Positions 54,204 to 63,282 of a DNA stretch of 64,000 nucleotides are shown here, piece by piece. The notes beneath the pieces are model-generated. The model worked only from the letters and a program-made list of their open reading frames with translations. It had not been told where the DNA came from and did no database searches. The position numbers were made by a program, and so were the translations under genes. Each line of letters starts with the position of its first letter. The stretch's first letter is position 1. The stretch lies in contig NZ_QMFY01000014.1 of the NCBI RefSeq assembly GCF_003286915.1, forward strand, positions 1-64,000, written 5' to 3'. Origin of the DNA: Pseudochryseolinea flava (GTDB lineage Bacteria; Bacteroidota; Bacteroidia; Cytophagales; Cyclobacteriaceae).

Positions 54204-54691
54204 CCAAAATCTATTATAGATTCTTCCCTGAGATTACAGTATTAACTGTTATGTGTTTCCTATGTTCCACTATTGCTTGCAGTCAGACATGTTTAAACAT
54301 TTCTGTAAAAGTTGAAGAGATCCCAATTAGAAATGAAGACCTAGTAATCAAGTTAATTTCAGAGAATGAGATTTTCTTAGCCAAAATCGATGATCAGAAG
54401 TTCTGTTTTTCGCTTGTAGACACGACAAACATGCCTTTTGAATTGATCATTGAAAATTCTGAAGGGGTCCTTCTTAGCGATATCCTATATCCAAAATTGC
54501 TCAAATTGTTTTACGAGGGAACATCGTGGACCCTTAAGGTCGATCGACGCCCGATTAAAAAGAGTCAATATCCTCGGGTTAAGCGTTGGTATGGAATAGA
54601 CGTGGTTACGACTTTGACCATTAAATCGAATGATAGCGATGACCTCGCAATAATTTATCGCAGAAATAGTAAAGGTGAATATATTCGGTAA
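54200..54691 (+). CDS. Candidate immunity protein of the orphan tip
   Basis: A 163-aa protein with an N-terminal export signal (about residues 10-28, CSTIACS) that may be a lipoprotein signal, and a beta-rich domain (SVKVEEIPIRNEDLVIKLIS). Family not recognised. It starts inside the orphan toxin stop (ATGA), the usual toxin-immunity arrangement. Confidence 0.6.
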   Translation: MTKIYYRFFPEITVLTVMCFLCSTIACSQTCLNISVKVEEIPIRNEDLVIKLISENEIFLAKIDDQKFCFSLVDTTNMPFELIIENSEGVLLSDILYPKLLKLFYEGTSWTLKVDRRPIKKSQYPRVKRWYGIDVVTTLTIKSNDSDDLAIIYRRNSKGEYIR

Positions 54692-55051
54692 TCCGCGCTA
54701 AGAAGCACGTTAATTTTGGCTGGTGAAAGGTTAGGATGTGTTAGACATTATGGTGTTTCGGAATTCGATATATTGATGTCAATCAGTACGGTCTCATGCT
54801 ACGACTACAAGCAATCGCGAACCAAATTTAATTTTTTGACAGAGCGTTTACGCCGAGGCCTACCCTTTGTAATTTTATCGTTATTGTTTTCGCAATAAGC
54901 TGTAAGGGTAAAATGTCAGATCCATATTTCTACCAGCGATTTTTTTATATCTTCGGATTGTCTTTTGAATACGAATTGATCGGTGTAAAATTCGGTGTAG
55001 CTGATTTTGACTGAATAGAACAACGTTGACTACCAACAACTTAAGTTGAAC

Positions 55052-55073
55052 GTTCGAATCCCTGTCTCTCCGC
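55052..55073 (+). repeat. tRNA 3'-end remnant, possible attachment site
   Basis: A 22-base segment starts with the T-loop GTTCGAATC and ends CTCTCCGC, like the 3' end of a tRNA-Ser. The 5' T-stem strand and the acceptor 5' strand are missing, so it is not a working tRNA. A terminator follows at 55096. Such fragments often mark one end of an inserted element. Confidence 0.5.
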
Positions 55074-55095
55074 GATTATACTATCATTAAAGCAA

Positions 55096-55130
55096 AAAGG
55101 CCATTTTTCGTATGAAAATGGTCTTTTTTT
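55096..55130 (+). terminator. Intrinsic terminator after the tRNA remnant
   Basis: The stem AAAGGCCATTTT/AAAATGGTCTTT has one G-U pair and is followed by a T-run. Its place after the tRNA end suggests it came along with the original tRNA gene. Confidence 0.7.
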
Positions 55131-55263
55131 GTTTCCTCGAACAATTCGTGCCAATTCGTCGACAATGTGGGCTCGCTCGCCATGCGGCGCCATGTCATGG
55201 GTGCACCCCTAATTTAAATTCATTGCATTCGATTGAAAATTCGTATAATAGTATATTAAACAC

Positions 55264-55286
55264 TTATTCGATTTATACACGAATAA
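55264..55286. promoter_or_regulatory. Inverted repeat before the HTCS gene
   Basis: TTATTCG (55264-55270) and CGAATAA (55280-55286) form a 7-bp inverted repeat with a 9-base spacer, 30 bases before the HTCS start. It may be an operator or a short leader hairpin. Confidence 0.35.
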
Positions 55287-55315
55287 ACGTGTGCGTACTG
55301 AAGGAGCTAAAATGA

Positions 55316-58300
55316 ATGCAGATGCAGATGATGAAAATGATCACGTTAGGCTATAAACATGTGAAGACTTCATCCAATTGGGCTCTTCGTTTATTAATTT
55401 TTTTTGGATGCATTTTCTCGATGGCGTACCCTTCATTCGCGCAAGAGCAATCGCCAACCTTTCATGCCGTAGCCCCCGATGTATTATCGAATTCATTTGT
55501 TCGCTGCTTTTACAAAGACAGTCGTGGATTTATGTGGATAGCAACGGAAGATGCGCTGATTAGATATGATGGAAATTATACCTATCGCTACACGCATGAC
55601 GTTAGCGACAAGAATTCAATTCCACACAATACAATCAACTGCATGGCTGAAGACGATGAGAAACAGTTGTGGATTGGCACGGCACAAGGTCTCAGTATTT
55701 ATAACCGAGAGCTGGATAACTTTATTACCGTAGATTCCATCAAAGGAAATAGAAATTATCTTAACAACAGATACATAACCGACCTTGAATTTGATGCTAA
55801 GGGCATGTTGTGGATAGGTACACACGAAGGTGGCATCAACGTGTACGATCCTGTAAAGAAAGCGTTCACTTATCTTGTCGATCAGCCTCGCAGTGGAAGG
55901 TTACCGTCATCCAATTTTGTCAACAGTTTGGTTAATATGGATGATAAAATGTGGTGCTCCACAAAGGGTGGCCTGTTGTTATATGACACGCACTCTTTCA
56001 AACGTCTTCCGCTTGGGTCTCTGGAGCAATTTTCGAACGCGCAGATCAGCGCCATTGTACCAGAAAAAAAAGGAAGTCTTCTGGTTAGCACCGTGGGCGG
56101 TGAGATTATGCGCGTGACGCCAGGAAACGGCGACTATGACGTGGATAAAGTATTGTCAGGAACTATGCTGGGCGAAAGCGCAAATAAGATTCTCAGTCTC
56201 TGTGTTGATGCAAATGGAAATATTCTTGCTGGTGGTGAAAACTCTGGCTTTAACATAATCTCGCACGATGGTACTCGCGTGCGGCGATTACTTGCTGAGG
56301 AAGATAATCTAAAGCGTCTACCGTCTAACTACATTCAGTCCATTTATGTAGACAACTCAGGTACTATTTGGATTGGCACATTCAACAACGGCGCATTTTT
56401 GTTGGAAAACAACGCCAAGAAATTTAACACGTCATCAATCAATAATTTTCCGCGATTGGCAAATGAGGTTAGAAGTTTTGCTGAAGATGATCAGGGCAAT
56501 CTTTGGTTAGCGTTGAATGGTATTGGTATTGCGCAGATGAATCCCGTTCAGCAGCGTGTTCAATTGATGGATAAAATCAATCGCAAGATCAGTAACAAGA
56601 ATATTACTTCGATCATTTGTGATCGATTCGGTGCATTGTGGTTAGGCACTGCTGGGAAAGGAATTTTCAAAGTAAATCTAAAAACGTTTGAAGTCACCAA
56701 CTACTCTTTGACGTCAGAGGGCTTTGGAAACGATCAGGTATTTTGTGTGTATGAAAATAGGAAAGGCGTGGTGTGGGCTGGAACATGGGGCAGTGGACTG
56801 TTTTACTTTGATTCGCAGCGGCATCAATTTGTAAGTGCGACAGAATACAAGAAGGTCAATCATATCCCAAACACGGCGTATGTATCAGATATGATGGAAG
56901 ATTCAAAAGGTACATTCTGGGTAGGAACGTTGTATGGGTTGTACGAATTAACACCGGACGTAACCAACTCGTTTTCGTATCGCCTACATCTGCCAGATGC
57001 GACAGATACAACTATTATTGGAGCACAAATTCAGGTTGTTGTCGAGGATAAAAACAAAGACTTGTGGGTTGGTACCACCGAAGCGCTGAATGTACGGAGG
57101 CATGGTACGAGTGACTTTATTCGATATCCACTGCAAAGGAATGGATTGGCAAACACAGTCAGGTCCATTCTTCCAGACAATCACGGGAACGTGTGGCTCG
57201 GTGCTAGTAACGGGTTGTTGAAATTTGATGCGAAGACGAAAACCTTTATTAACTACACGCGTGAAGACGGGCTGAAGTCAACCAATTTTAACAGGAAGGC
57301 GTGTCTTGCAACGCGGGCTGGTAATTTTCTTTTTGGTGGAAACCGCGGTATAGACAGTTTTTTTCCAGACAGCATTCGTACAACACCGACACAAGCAGCA
57401 TTGATGTTGTGTGACCTGAAAATCAATAATCGGTCGATTAAACCTGGCGATATTGATTCACCATTAAAGAAGCACATTAGCTTAACATCGGATGTCACAC
57501 TTGCTTACGACCAGCGATCATTTGTCATCGATTTCGTTGCACTTGATCTCGCGCTGTCGCCGGACTACAACTATTGTTACATGCTAAAAGGTTTTGACAA
57601 AGACTGGAATTGTATTGGATCCAACCACAGTGCAATATACACAAACATCGATCCCGGTACATATGAGTTCATGGTCAAGGCTTCAAATAAAGATGGTGTG
57701 TGGCTGTCTGAATCTTTGCGATTAGAGATCACTATACGTCCCGTGTTTTGGAAAACGTGGTGGGCATTTTCGGTTTATCTTATTGTTCTCACACTATTTG
57801 TATACTTCGTGGCGCGCGTTCGTATCGAAAGATTGAAATTGAAAAACGAAATAAAATTTGAAAAGTTAAAGCGCGAGCAAGAACACGCATTGAGTGAATC
57901 AAAGACTCAATTTTTTACAAACGTGGCGCATGAATTTCGAACACCGTTAAGTTTGATATTAATTCCATTGGAAAGCCTGATGGGTACCAACGACGTGCCT
58001 GGAGTATTACGTGATCGTATTTATACGGCTTTTAAAAATGCATCTCGCATGCGAAGACTTGTTAATGAGTTACTCGATTTTAACAAGTTGGAGGTAGGAA
58101 ACATAAAGCTTAATGTTCAACACGGCGACGTGGTAAAATTCATTGTTGAAACGTCAGCCGCTTTTAACGAAATGGCGGCCAAGAGAGGAATCAGCTTTTC
58201 TTTATCCGCTGATTCGAACGAGGTGCGTGGATGGTTTGATCGGGATAAATTAGAGCGCGTAATATTTAATGTCCTGTCGAATGCATTTAAATTTACTGCC

Positions 58301-59473
58301 GACGGCGGAGCGATCAAATTAACAATTCAGGTTAAGCATGCTGTTATTCCAAATGGTATGCTTTGTCAATGTATCGAATTGGTTATTGAAGACAACGGCA
58401 TTGGTATTTTGCAAGAAGAACTGCCACATATATTTGAGAAGTTCTATCAGGCTAAATCGTCGTTCAAAGCAGCAGATCCAGGAACGGGTATTGGCTTGTC
58501 ATTGGCTAAGGCATTGGTTGAACTTCATCACGGAACGATCAGCGCGGAGAGCGTACCGGATAAGGCTACGGTATTTAAAATTCTTCTTCCCATCGATGGT
58601 AAATTATATCAAGTGAGCGATGACACGCTTGCCCCCGCGGATGTTCAACGCGAGGCGTATCACTTTGATTTCGTCAATGCGCCCAGTAGTATTTCTGAAA
58701 TCGCTCATGATGAATCGACAAAGCCTCGGGTTTTGATCGTGGAAGATAATCTTGAATTAAGAGCATATCTCGCAGCTGAGCTTCGTGTAGCGTTCGCCGT
58801 ACTCGAAGCTAATAATGGCGAGGAGGGTCTAGCAATCACATTGGCAGAAAGTCCAGATCTCATCGTCAGTGATGTTATGATGCCTGTGCGAAATGGAATT
58901 GAATTTTGTCAAGCAGTGAAATCGGACCTGAGCACCTGTCATATACCTTTTGTATTGTTGAGTGCAAAAGCAACAATAGAAGACCAAATCGCAGGCATAA
59001 ATACGGGAGCAGATTTATACATACCGAAGCCATTTAATATTCGTCACCTGATGGCACACGTTTCACAAATGGTCTCGTCGCGTCAGCGATTGTATGCGCG
59101 CTTCAGTCAAGATGTGTATCTGATGCCGGGCAAGGTAGCGACGAATGCCTTGGATCAAGAGTTTTTGCAGAAAGCAATTGATTATATTATCAGCAACCTT
59201 CAAGATTCACAGCTAAGCGTTGATTCAATCGCTTCTCTATTTAATTTAAGTAGGATGCACGTGTATCGCAAAATAAAAGCATTGACAGGAAAGTCGGTTG
59301 TCGAATTTATCCGGATGGTTCGCATGAAACAGGCTATCAAATTGATGGATTCACATAAGTTGACGTTGTCTGAAATTGCTTTTGAGGTCGGATTCAACTC
59401 CGCATCTTATTTTTCTCGAACTTTCAAGGAAGAGTACGGAAGGACGCCGTCCGAATACCTTCAAGAAAAATAG
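55316..59473 (+). CDS. Hybrid two-component regulator (HTCS)
   Basis: A 1385-aa one-protein signalling system: signal anchor and SP (to about YPSFAQ), a periplasmic double beta-propeller of regulator repeats (CFYKDSRGFMWIATEDALI), a Y_Y_Y domain (about 735-800), a membrane helix (about 812-835). Then come HisKA with H872 (VAHEFRTPLSLI), HATPase (IEDNGIGI, GTGIGLSLAKALVELHHG), a receiver with D1186 (IVSDVMMP), and an AraC-type DNA-binding domain (about 1285-1385). The AAGGAG at 55301-55306 supports the ATG at 55316. It lies upstream of susC/susD and probably controls them in response to a glycan. Confidence 0.96.
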   Translation: MQMQMMKMITLGYKHVKTSSNWALRLLIFFGCIFSMAYPSFAQEQSPTFHAVAPDVLSNSFVRCFYKDSRGFMWIATEDALIRYDGNYTYRYTHDVSDKNSIPHNTINCMAEDDEKQLWIGTAQGLSIYNRELDNFITVDSIKGNRNYLNNRYITDLEFDAKGMLWIGTHEGGINVYDPVKKAFTYLVDQPRSGRLPSSNFVNSLVNMDDKMWCSTKGGLLLYDTHSFKRLPLGSLEQFSNAQISAIVPEKKGSLLVSTVGGEIMRVTPGNGDYDVDKVLSGTMLGESANKILSLCVDANGNILAGGENSGFNIISHDGTRVRRLLAEEDNLKRLPSNYIQSIYVDNSGTIWIGTFNNGAFLLENNAKKFNTSSINNFPRLANEVRSFAEDDQGNLWLALNGIGIAQMNPVQQRVQLMDKINRKISNKNITSIICDRFGALWLGTAGKGIFKVNLKTFEVTNYSLTSEGFGNDQVFCVYENRKGVVWAGTWGSGLFYFDSQRHQFVSATEYKKVNHIPNTAYVSDMMEDSKGTFWVGTLYGLYELTPDVTNSFSYRLHLPDATDTTIIGAQIQVVVEDKNKDLWVGTTEALNVRRHGTSDFIRYPLQRNGLANTVRSILPDNHGNVWLGASNGLLKFDAKTKTFINYTREDGLKSTNFNRKACLATRAGNFLFGGNRGIDSFFPDSIRTTPTQAALMLCDLKINNRSIKPGDIDSPLKKHISLTSDVTLAYDQRSFVIDFVALDLALSPDYNYCYMLKGFDKDWNCIGSNHSAIYTNIDPGTYEFMVKASNKDGVWLSESLRLEITIRPVFWKTWWAFSVYLIVLTLFVYFVARVRIERLKLKNEIKFEKLKREQEHALSESKTQFFTNVAHEFRTPLSLILIPLESLMGTNDVPGVLRDRIYTAFKNASRMRRLVNELLDFNKLEVGNIKLNVQHGDVVKFIVETSAAFNEMAAKRGISFSLSADSNEVRGWFDRDKLERVIFNVLSNAFKFTADGGAIKLTIQVKHAVIPNGMLCQCIELVIEDNGIGILQEELPHIFEKFYQAKSSFKAADPGTGIGLSLAKALVELHHGTISAESVPDKATVFKILLPIDGKLYQVSDDTLAPADVQREAYHFDFVNAPSSISEIAHDESTKPRVLIVEDNLELRAYLAAELRVAFAVLEANNGEEGLAITLAESPDLIVSDVMMPVRNGIEFCQAVKSDLSTCHIPFVLLSAKATIEDQIAGINTGADLYIPKPFNIRHLMAHVSQMVSSRQRLYARFSQDVYLMPGKVATNALDQEFLQKAIDYIISNLQDSQLSVDSIASLFNLSRMHVYRKIKALTGKSVVEFIRMVRMKQAIKLMDSHKLTLSEIAFEVGFNSASYFSRTFKEEYGRTPSEYLQEK

Positions 59474-60076
59474 CCATCCCATAACTTAACTCGTCGCAAG
59501 GTTGCAACGATGCCTTGCCTTATTGTGCAATTCTTTGCATTGCGCTAAAAGTTATTATCATCCCAATTCTCGTGATAACACGAACAGGATTTCGTTTCCT
59601 AATCCGATCAATGATCGGACTCATCCATCTTGATTTTTTTTAGAGCGATCGCTGAAAAAAGCGTCAATTCAATTCAAAAACGCCATTGTTTTAAACTTTA
59701 AAGCGAATGTTCTATTCGTGAAAGGCTTTCCATCATTCAAATCCCACATTAGTGAAATCGTTTGCAGTGCGCTTTGGAACGTTTCGCATGCAAGCAATGA
59801 TGTGTTTTTTAGAAAAGCTTGGGTGGTCGCTCGTGGGCTGTAAGAGTGGATAGATGTGGTGCGTGGAGAAGGTTATTACGGCTGCGGTCATGGCAAGCTG
59901 GTCAATGTAAGTACTCAATATTCCAAAATATAAACCCTAACCCAACCAAAGAACAACCCAATGTTTTACAACGAAGCCGAAGCGTACTCACAAACACGCC
60001 CGACTCAAAACGCTCACTGTAATAGTTACTGGGAGCGTAAAAACCAAAACCAATTATTTAACAGTACCCGAAATTT
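59474..60076. other. HTCS-SusC intergenic region
   Basis: A 603-base stretch without a credible frame. It carries a 17-bp palindrome at 59603-59619 and a short AGCGATCGCT palindrome at 59644-59653. It must include the SusC promoter, but no box is convincing. Confidence 0.5.
59603..59619. promoter_or_regulatory. 17-bp palindrome, possible operator
   Basis: TCCGATCA and TGATCGGA surround a single A. It lies between the HTCS gene and susC; it could be a regulator site or a weak terminator stem for the HTCS gene, since a T-run comes 15 bases later. Confidence 0.35.
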
Positions 60077-63000
60077 ATGAGAGAAACTTACTCAACCTTT
60101 AAGCATCAGTGGCGCTTGCCATTGCTCAATTTTAATTTACGATCGCTGTTTTCGCTGCTCCTCATTTCTAGCATTGGTGTAAACGCAATTGCTGGTAATA
60201 CGAAACAATCGTCGGCTGCGATTAATGTGTCTGGTCAAGTTAATGATGAAGCAGGCAAGCCTATGCCTGGCGTGAACATCCTTGTTAAAGGAACGACTAA
60301 TGGTACCACCACAGATGTTAACGGTGGTTATGCCCTTACTGTCGACAACGCCGATGCTGTACTTCTTTTTAGTTTCATTGGATATCAAAGCCAGGAAATT
60401 CAAGTAGGTGCAAAGACGGTAATTGATGTTAGTCTTCAACCAGATCTTGAAACACTTTCAGAGATCGTCGTCGTGGGATACGGCACGCAAAAAAAAGCAT
60501 CTGTTACCGGCGCAATTTCATCCGTATCTGCCAAAGAGATTAATGCGCAACCCGTCGTAAACGTTGGACAGGCCTTGCAGGGTCGCGTTGCAGGTGTGAC
60601 TGTAACCAATAACGGATCTCCAGGTGAAGCACCTCTTGTTCGGATTAGAGGCATTGGTACAATCAATAATGCTAATCCTTTATTCGTTGTCGATGGATTT
60701 CCAACCTCTGACTTAAATAGTTTCAATCCCAAAGACATTCAATCTGTAGAGGTACTCAAGGATGCGAGTGCCGCCGCAATCTATGGATCGAGAGCATCAA
60801 ACGGGGTTGTAATTATCACAACAAAGAGTGGATCCAACAACCAGAAGCTCAGTGTAAACTTCGATAGCTACTATGGTGTTGAACAACCTTGGAGAAAACT
60901 CGACCTGTTGAATACAACCCAGTACATTGATTACGCCACGGAATTAATGACTAATGCAGATATCTATAAGAATGAAACAAATGGCACGGACCCTGACGTG
61001 GTAGTTGGTTCGGGAGTTCCAGACCGCATTGAACTCGGTGGGATGGATCAGCCAATCAATTCTCAGACATCACAGACTTTCAGACAAACCAACACGGATT
61101 GGCAAGATGAAATGTTCCGCACAGGTCGCATTCAACAACATAAAGTTGAATTGTCGGGAGGCTCTGCTTCGTCACGAATGTTTGCATCGCTGGGCTATTT
61201 TGAGCAAGAAGGTATCATGCTTGGCACTGGATACAAACGTGGCGATGCGCGATTTAATTCTGATCACAATGTATCGAAGAGAGTAACTGTCGGACAGAAT
61301 TTTTACGTGGCCTTCGATGAAAGAAAAATAGAACAACAAGCAGGAGGGAGGACGCAACTTCAGCATATGTTCAGAAGTGCACCTTATTTTCCCGTATACA
61401 ACCCTGATAATTTTGGGGATTTTTTTGGAGCACAAGGTGTCGATGGATCAGACCCTGAGAATCCAGTAAGAATTGCAATACAGGATAAGCAAAATCAACA
61501 GCGTCTTAAATTTTTAGGTAACGCCTATGTCGATGTGAAAATCTTTGATTGGTTAAGCTATCGATTAAAAGGTGGCGTTGATTACGTGGACTATACGCAG
61601 CGAAGCCACTCACCAGCGTATAGCACGGGTGGATATGCATCAAGATCTGCAGCGAACGTGAATCAGAATCGTCAGCACTTTACATCCGTTCTGTTGACCA
61701 ATCAATTGACCTTTGACAAAACTTTTGGTAAGCATTCGATCAATGCAATCTTAGTAGCGGAACAGCAAACAAATAATTTCTCGCAAACAACTGGCGGTGG
61801 TGAGAATCCGCTTTCAAATGACATCCTAGAACCGGTAGCGCTGTCGAAGGTAAGCTTCAATGGAAACAAATCGCAATCGACATTGATCTCCTACATCGGT
61901 AGAGTGAACTATGAATTTAATGGCCGGTATTTACTTGGTGCATCGTTTAGACGAGATGGTTCTTCGAGATTTAGCCCTGATAACCGATGGGGAAGTTTTC
62001 CTGCGGTGTCTGCGGGATGGCGTATTAGCGAAGAATCATTTTTGGCGAGTAATGAACTCATCAGCGATTTGAAATTACGCGCGAGTTATGGCGTTACCGG
62101 AAATAATTCCAGCGGCGACTATGGATGGATATCCACCATCTCTGGTAACCAGGTTTATCAGTTCGATAGATCTGGTGGTACAGCGTCTTCAGGTTATACC
62201 ATTCGAGCACTGGCAAATTCGAAGCTCAAGTGGGAAACAACGCACATGGCCAATGTCGGCTTAGATCTAGGTGTTCTTGATAACCAGATTACACTCTCAC
62301 TTGAATACTTTAACAACAAGACCAAAGACATGATTATCCAACGCCCGATTCCGTTATCGTTCGGATACGATGTTGCTCCTTTTGATAATGCAGGCGAAGT
62401 TGAAAATAAAGGTGTTGAAGTTGAAATCAGCTACGCGAAGTCAACAGGAAACTTAACGTTTAATGCATCAGGAAACATATCGATTGTTAAGAACGAGGTA
62501 ATAAGTCTCGGTGGCGAAGGTATTACAATCGCACAAGCGGATTGGTATGGAGACAACCTAACACTTACCAAAGTGGGTGAGCCGATCGGACATTTTTATG
62601 GATATGTTGTCGATGGATTGTTCCAGGAAGGCGACTCAAGAGCACTTCAACCGAAGGCACGTCCTGGCGATATTCGATTCAAGGATGTAACCGGCGACGG
62701 TGTGTTGGACAGTAAAGACAAAGTTAACATTGGTCACTTCCTTCCAGACTTTTCTTATGGCGTAAACTTTTCAGCAAACTGGAAAGGGTTTGATGCGTCA
62801 CTGTTCTTGCAAGGTGTTTCCGGAAATCAGATCTATAGTATAGTTAAGTATGACTTGGAAGGCATGACCAGGTTGTTCAATTCAGGTACTGCCGTGTTAG
62901 ACAGATGGACACCTGAGAATACTAACACAAATGTTCCTAGAGCGATATCTGGTGATCCTAATCAAAACGCGCGAGCTTCTGACCGTTTCGTCGAAGATGG

Positions 63001-63256
63001 TTCATACTTCAGGGTGAAGAACCTCACACTCGGTTACAATTTCACTTCGATATCAAATTTGACTAAGAACGCATTGACAAGACTACGGGTTTATACAACA
63101 ATGCAAAATTTGCTGACGCTTACAAAGTACAAGGGCGGATATGATCCAGAAATTGGTAACCGCAATGCCGGAACAAACGGACTCACGCAAGGGATCGATT
63201 ACGGTCAATTTCCTCAGGCGCGCAGTATTACTGTAGGAGTGCAAGTCGGTTTTTAG
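60077..63256 (+). CDS. SusC/RagA TonB-linked outer-membrane transporter
   Basis: A 1059-aa TonB-dependent receptor of the SusC/RagA class. Signal peptide near the N-terminus, a CarboxypepD_reg-like domain (about residues 50-130, VSGQVNDEAGKPMPGVNILV), the class signature VVGYGTQKKASVTGAIS, then plug (GSRASNGVVIITTKSG) and barrel. It imports glycan fragments bound by the SusD partner, whose gene follows after 26 bases. The HTCS gene upstream is its probable regulator. Confidence 0.97.
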   Translation: MRETYSTFKHQWRLPLLNFNLRSLFSLLLISSIGVNAIAGNTKQSSAAINVSGQVNDEAGKPMPGVNILVKGTTNGTTTDVNGGYALTVDNADAVLLFSFIGYQSQEIQVGAKTVIDVSLQPDLETLSEIVVVGYGTQKKASVTGAISSVSAKEINAQPVVNVGQALQGRVAGVTVTNNGSPGEAPLVRIRGIGTINNANPLFVVDGFPTSDLNSFNPKDIQSVEVLKDASAAAIYGSRASNGVVIITTKSGSNNQKLSVNFDSYYGVEQPWRKLDLLNTTQYIDYATELMTNADIYKNETNGTDPDVVVGSGVPDRIELGGMDQPINSQTSQTFRQTNTDWQDEMFRTGRIQQHKVELSGGSASSRMFASLGYFEQEGIMLGTGYKRGDARFNSDHNVSKRVTVGQNFYVAFDERKIEQQAGGRTQLQHMFRSAPYFPVYNPDNFGDFFGAQGVDGSDPENPVRIAIQDKQNQQRLKFLGNAYVDVKIFDWLSYRLKGGVDYVDYTQRSHSPAYSTGGYASRSAANVNQNRQHFTSVLLTNQLTFDKTFGKHSINAILVAEQQTNNFSQTTGGGENPLSNDILEPVALSKVSFNGNKSQSTLISYIGRVNYEFNGRYLLGASFRRDGSSRFSPDNRWGSFPAVSAGWRISEESFLASNELISDLKLRASYGVTGNNSSGDYGWISTISGNQVYQFDRSGGTASSGYTIRALANSKLKWETTHMANVGLDLGVLDNQITLSLEYFNNKTKDMIIQRPIPLSFGYDVAPFDNAGEVENKGVEVEISYAKSTGNLTFNASGNISIVKNEVISLGGEGITIAQADWYGDNLTLTKVGEPIGHFYGYVVDGLFQEGDSRALQPKARPGDIRFKDVTGDGVLDSKDKVNIGHFLPDFSYGVNFSANWKGFDASLFLQGVSGNQIYSIVKYDLEGMTRLFNSGTAVLDRWTPENTNTNVPRAISGDPNQNARASDRFVEDGSYFRVKNLTLGYNFTSISNLTKNALTRLRVYTTMQNLLTLTKYKGGYDPEIGNRNAGTNGLTQGIDYGQFPQARSITVGVQVGF

Positions 63257-63282
63257 TAGTCGAATCATTAAAAAGTTTTCCA

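Larger units (their letters stand above)
54692..55315. other. Intergenic region with a tRNA remnant
   Basis: No credible protein gene: short frames at 54716 and 55112 look accidental. It holds a tRNA 3'-end fragment, a terminator and an inverted repeat before the HTCS gene, described separately. Confidence 0.6.

Noticed and set aside
54716-55315. Short plus-strand frames at 54716-54898 and 55112-55315
   Set aside because: They cross the tRNA remnant and terminator region and have no protein-like features.
59644-59653. AGCGATCGCT palindrome resembling cyanobacterial HIP1
   Set aside because: A single copy in this window; too short to mean anything without repetition.
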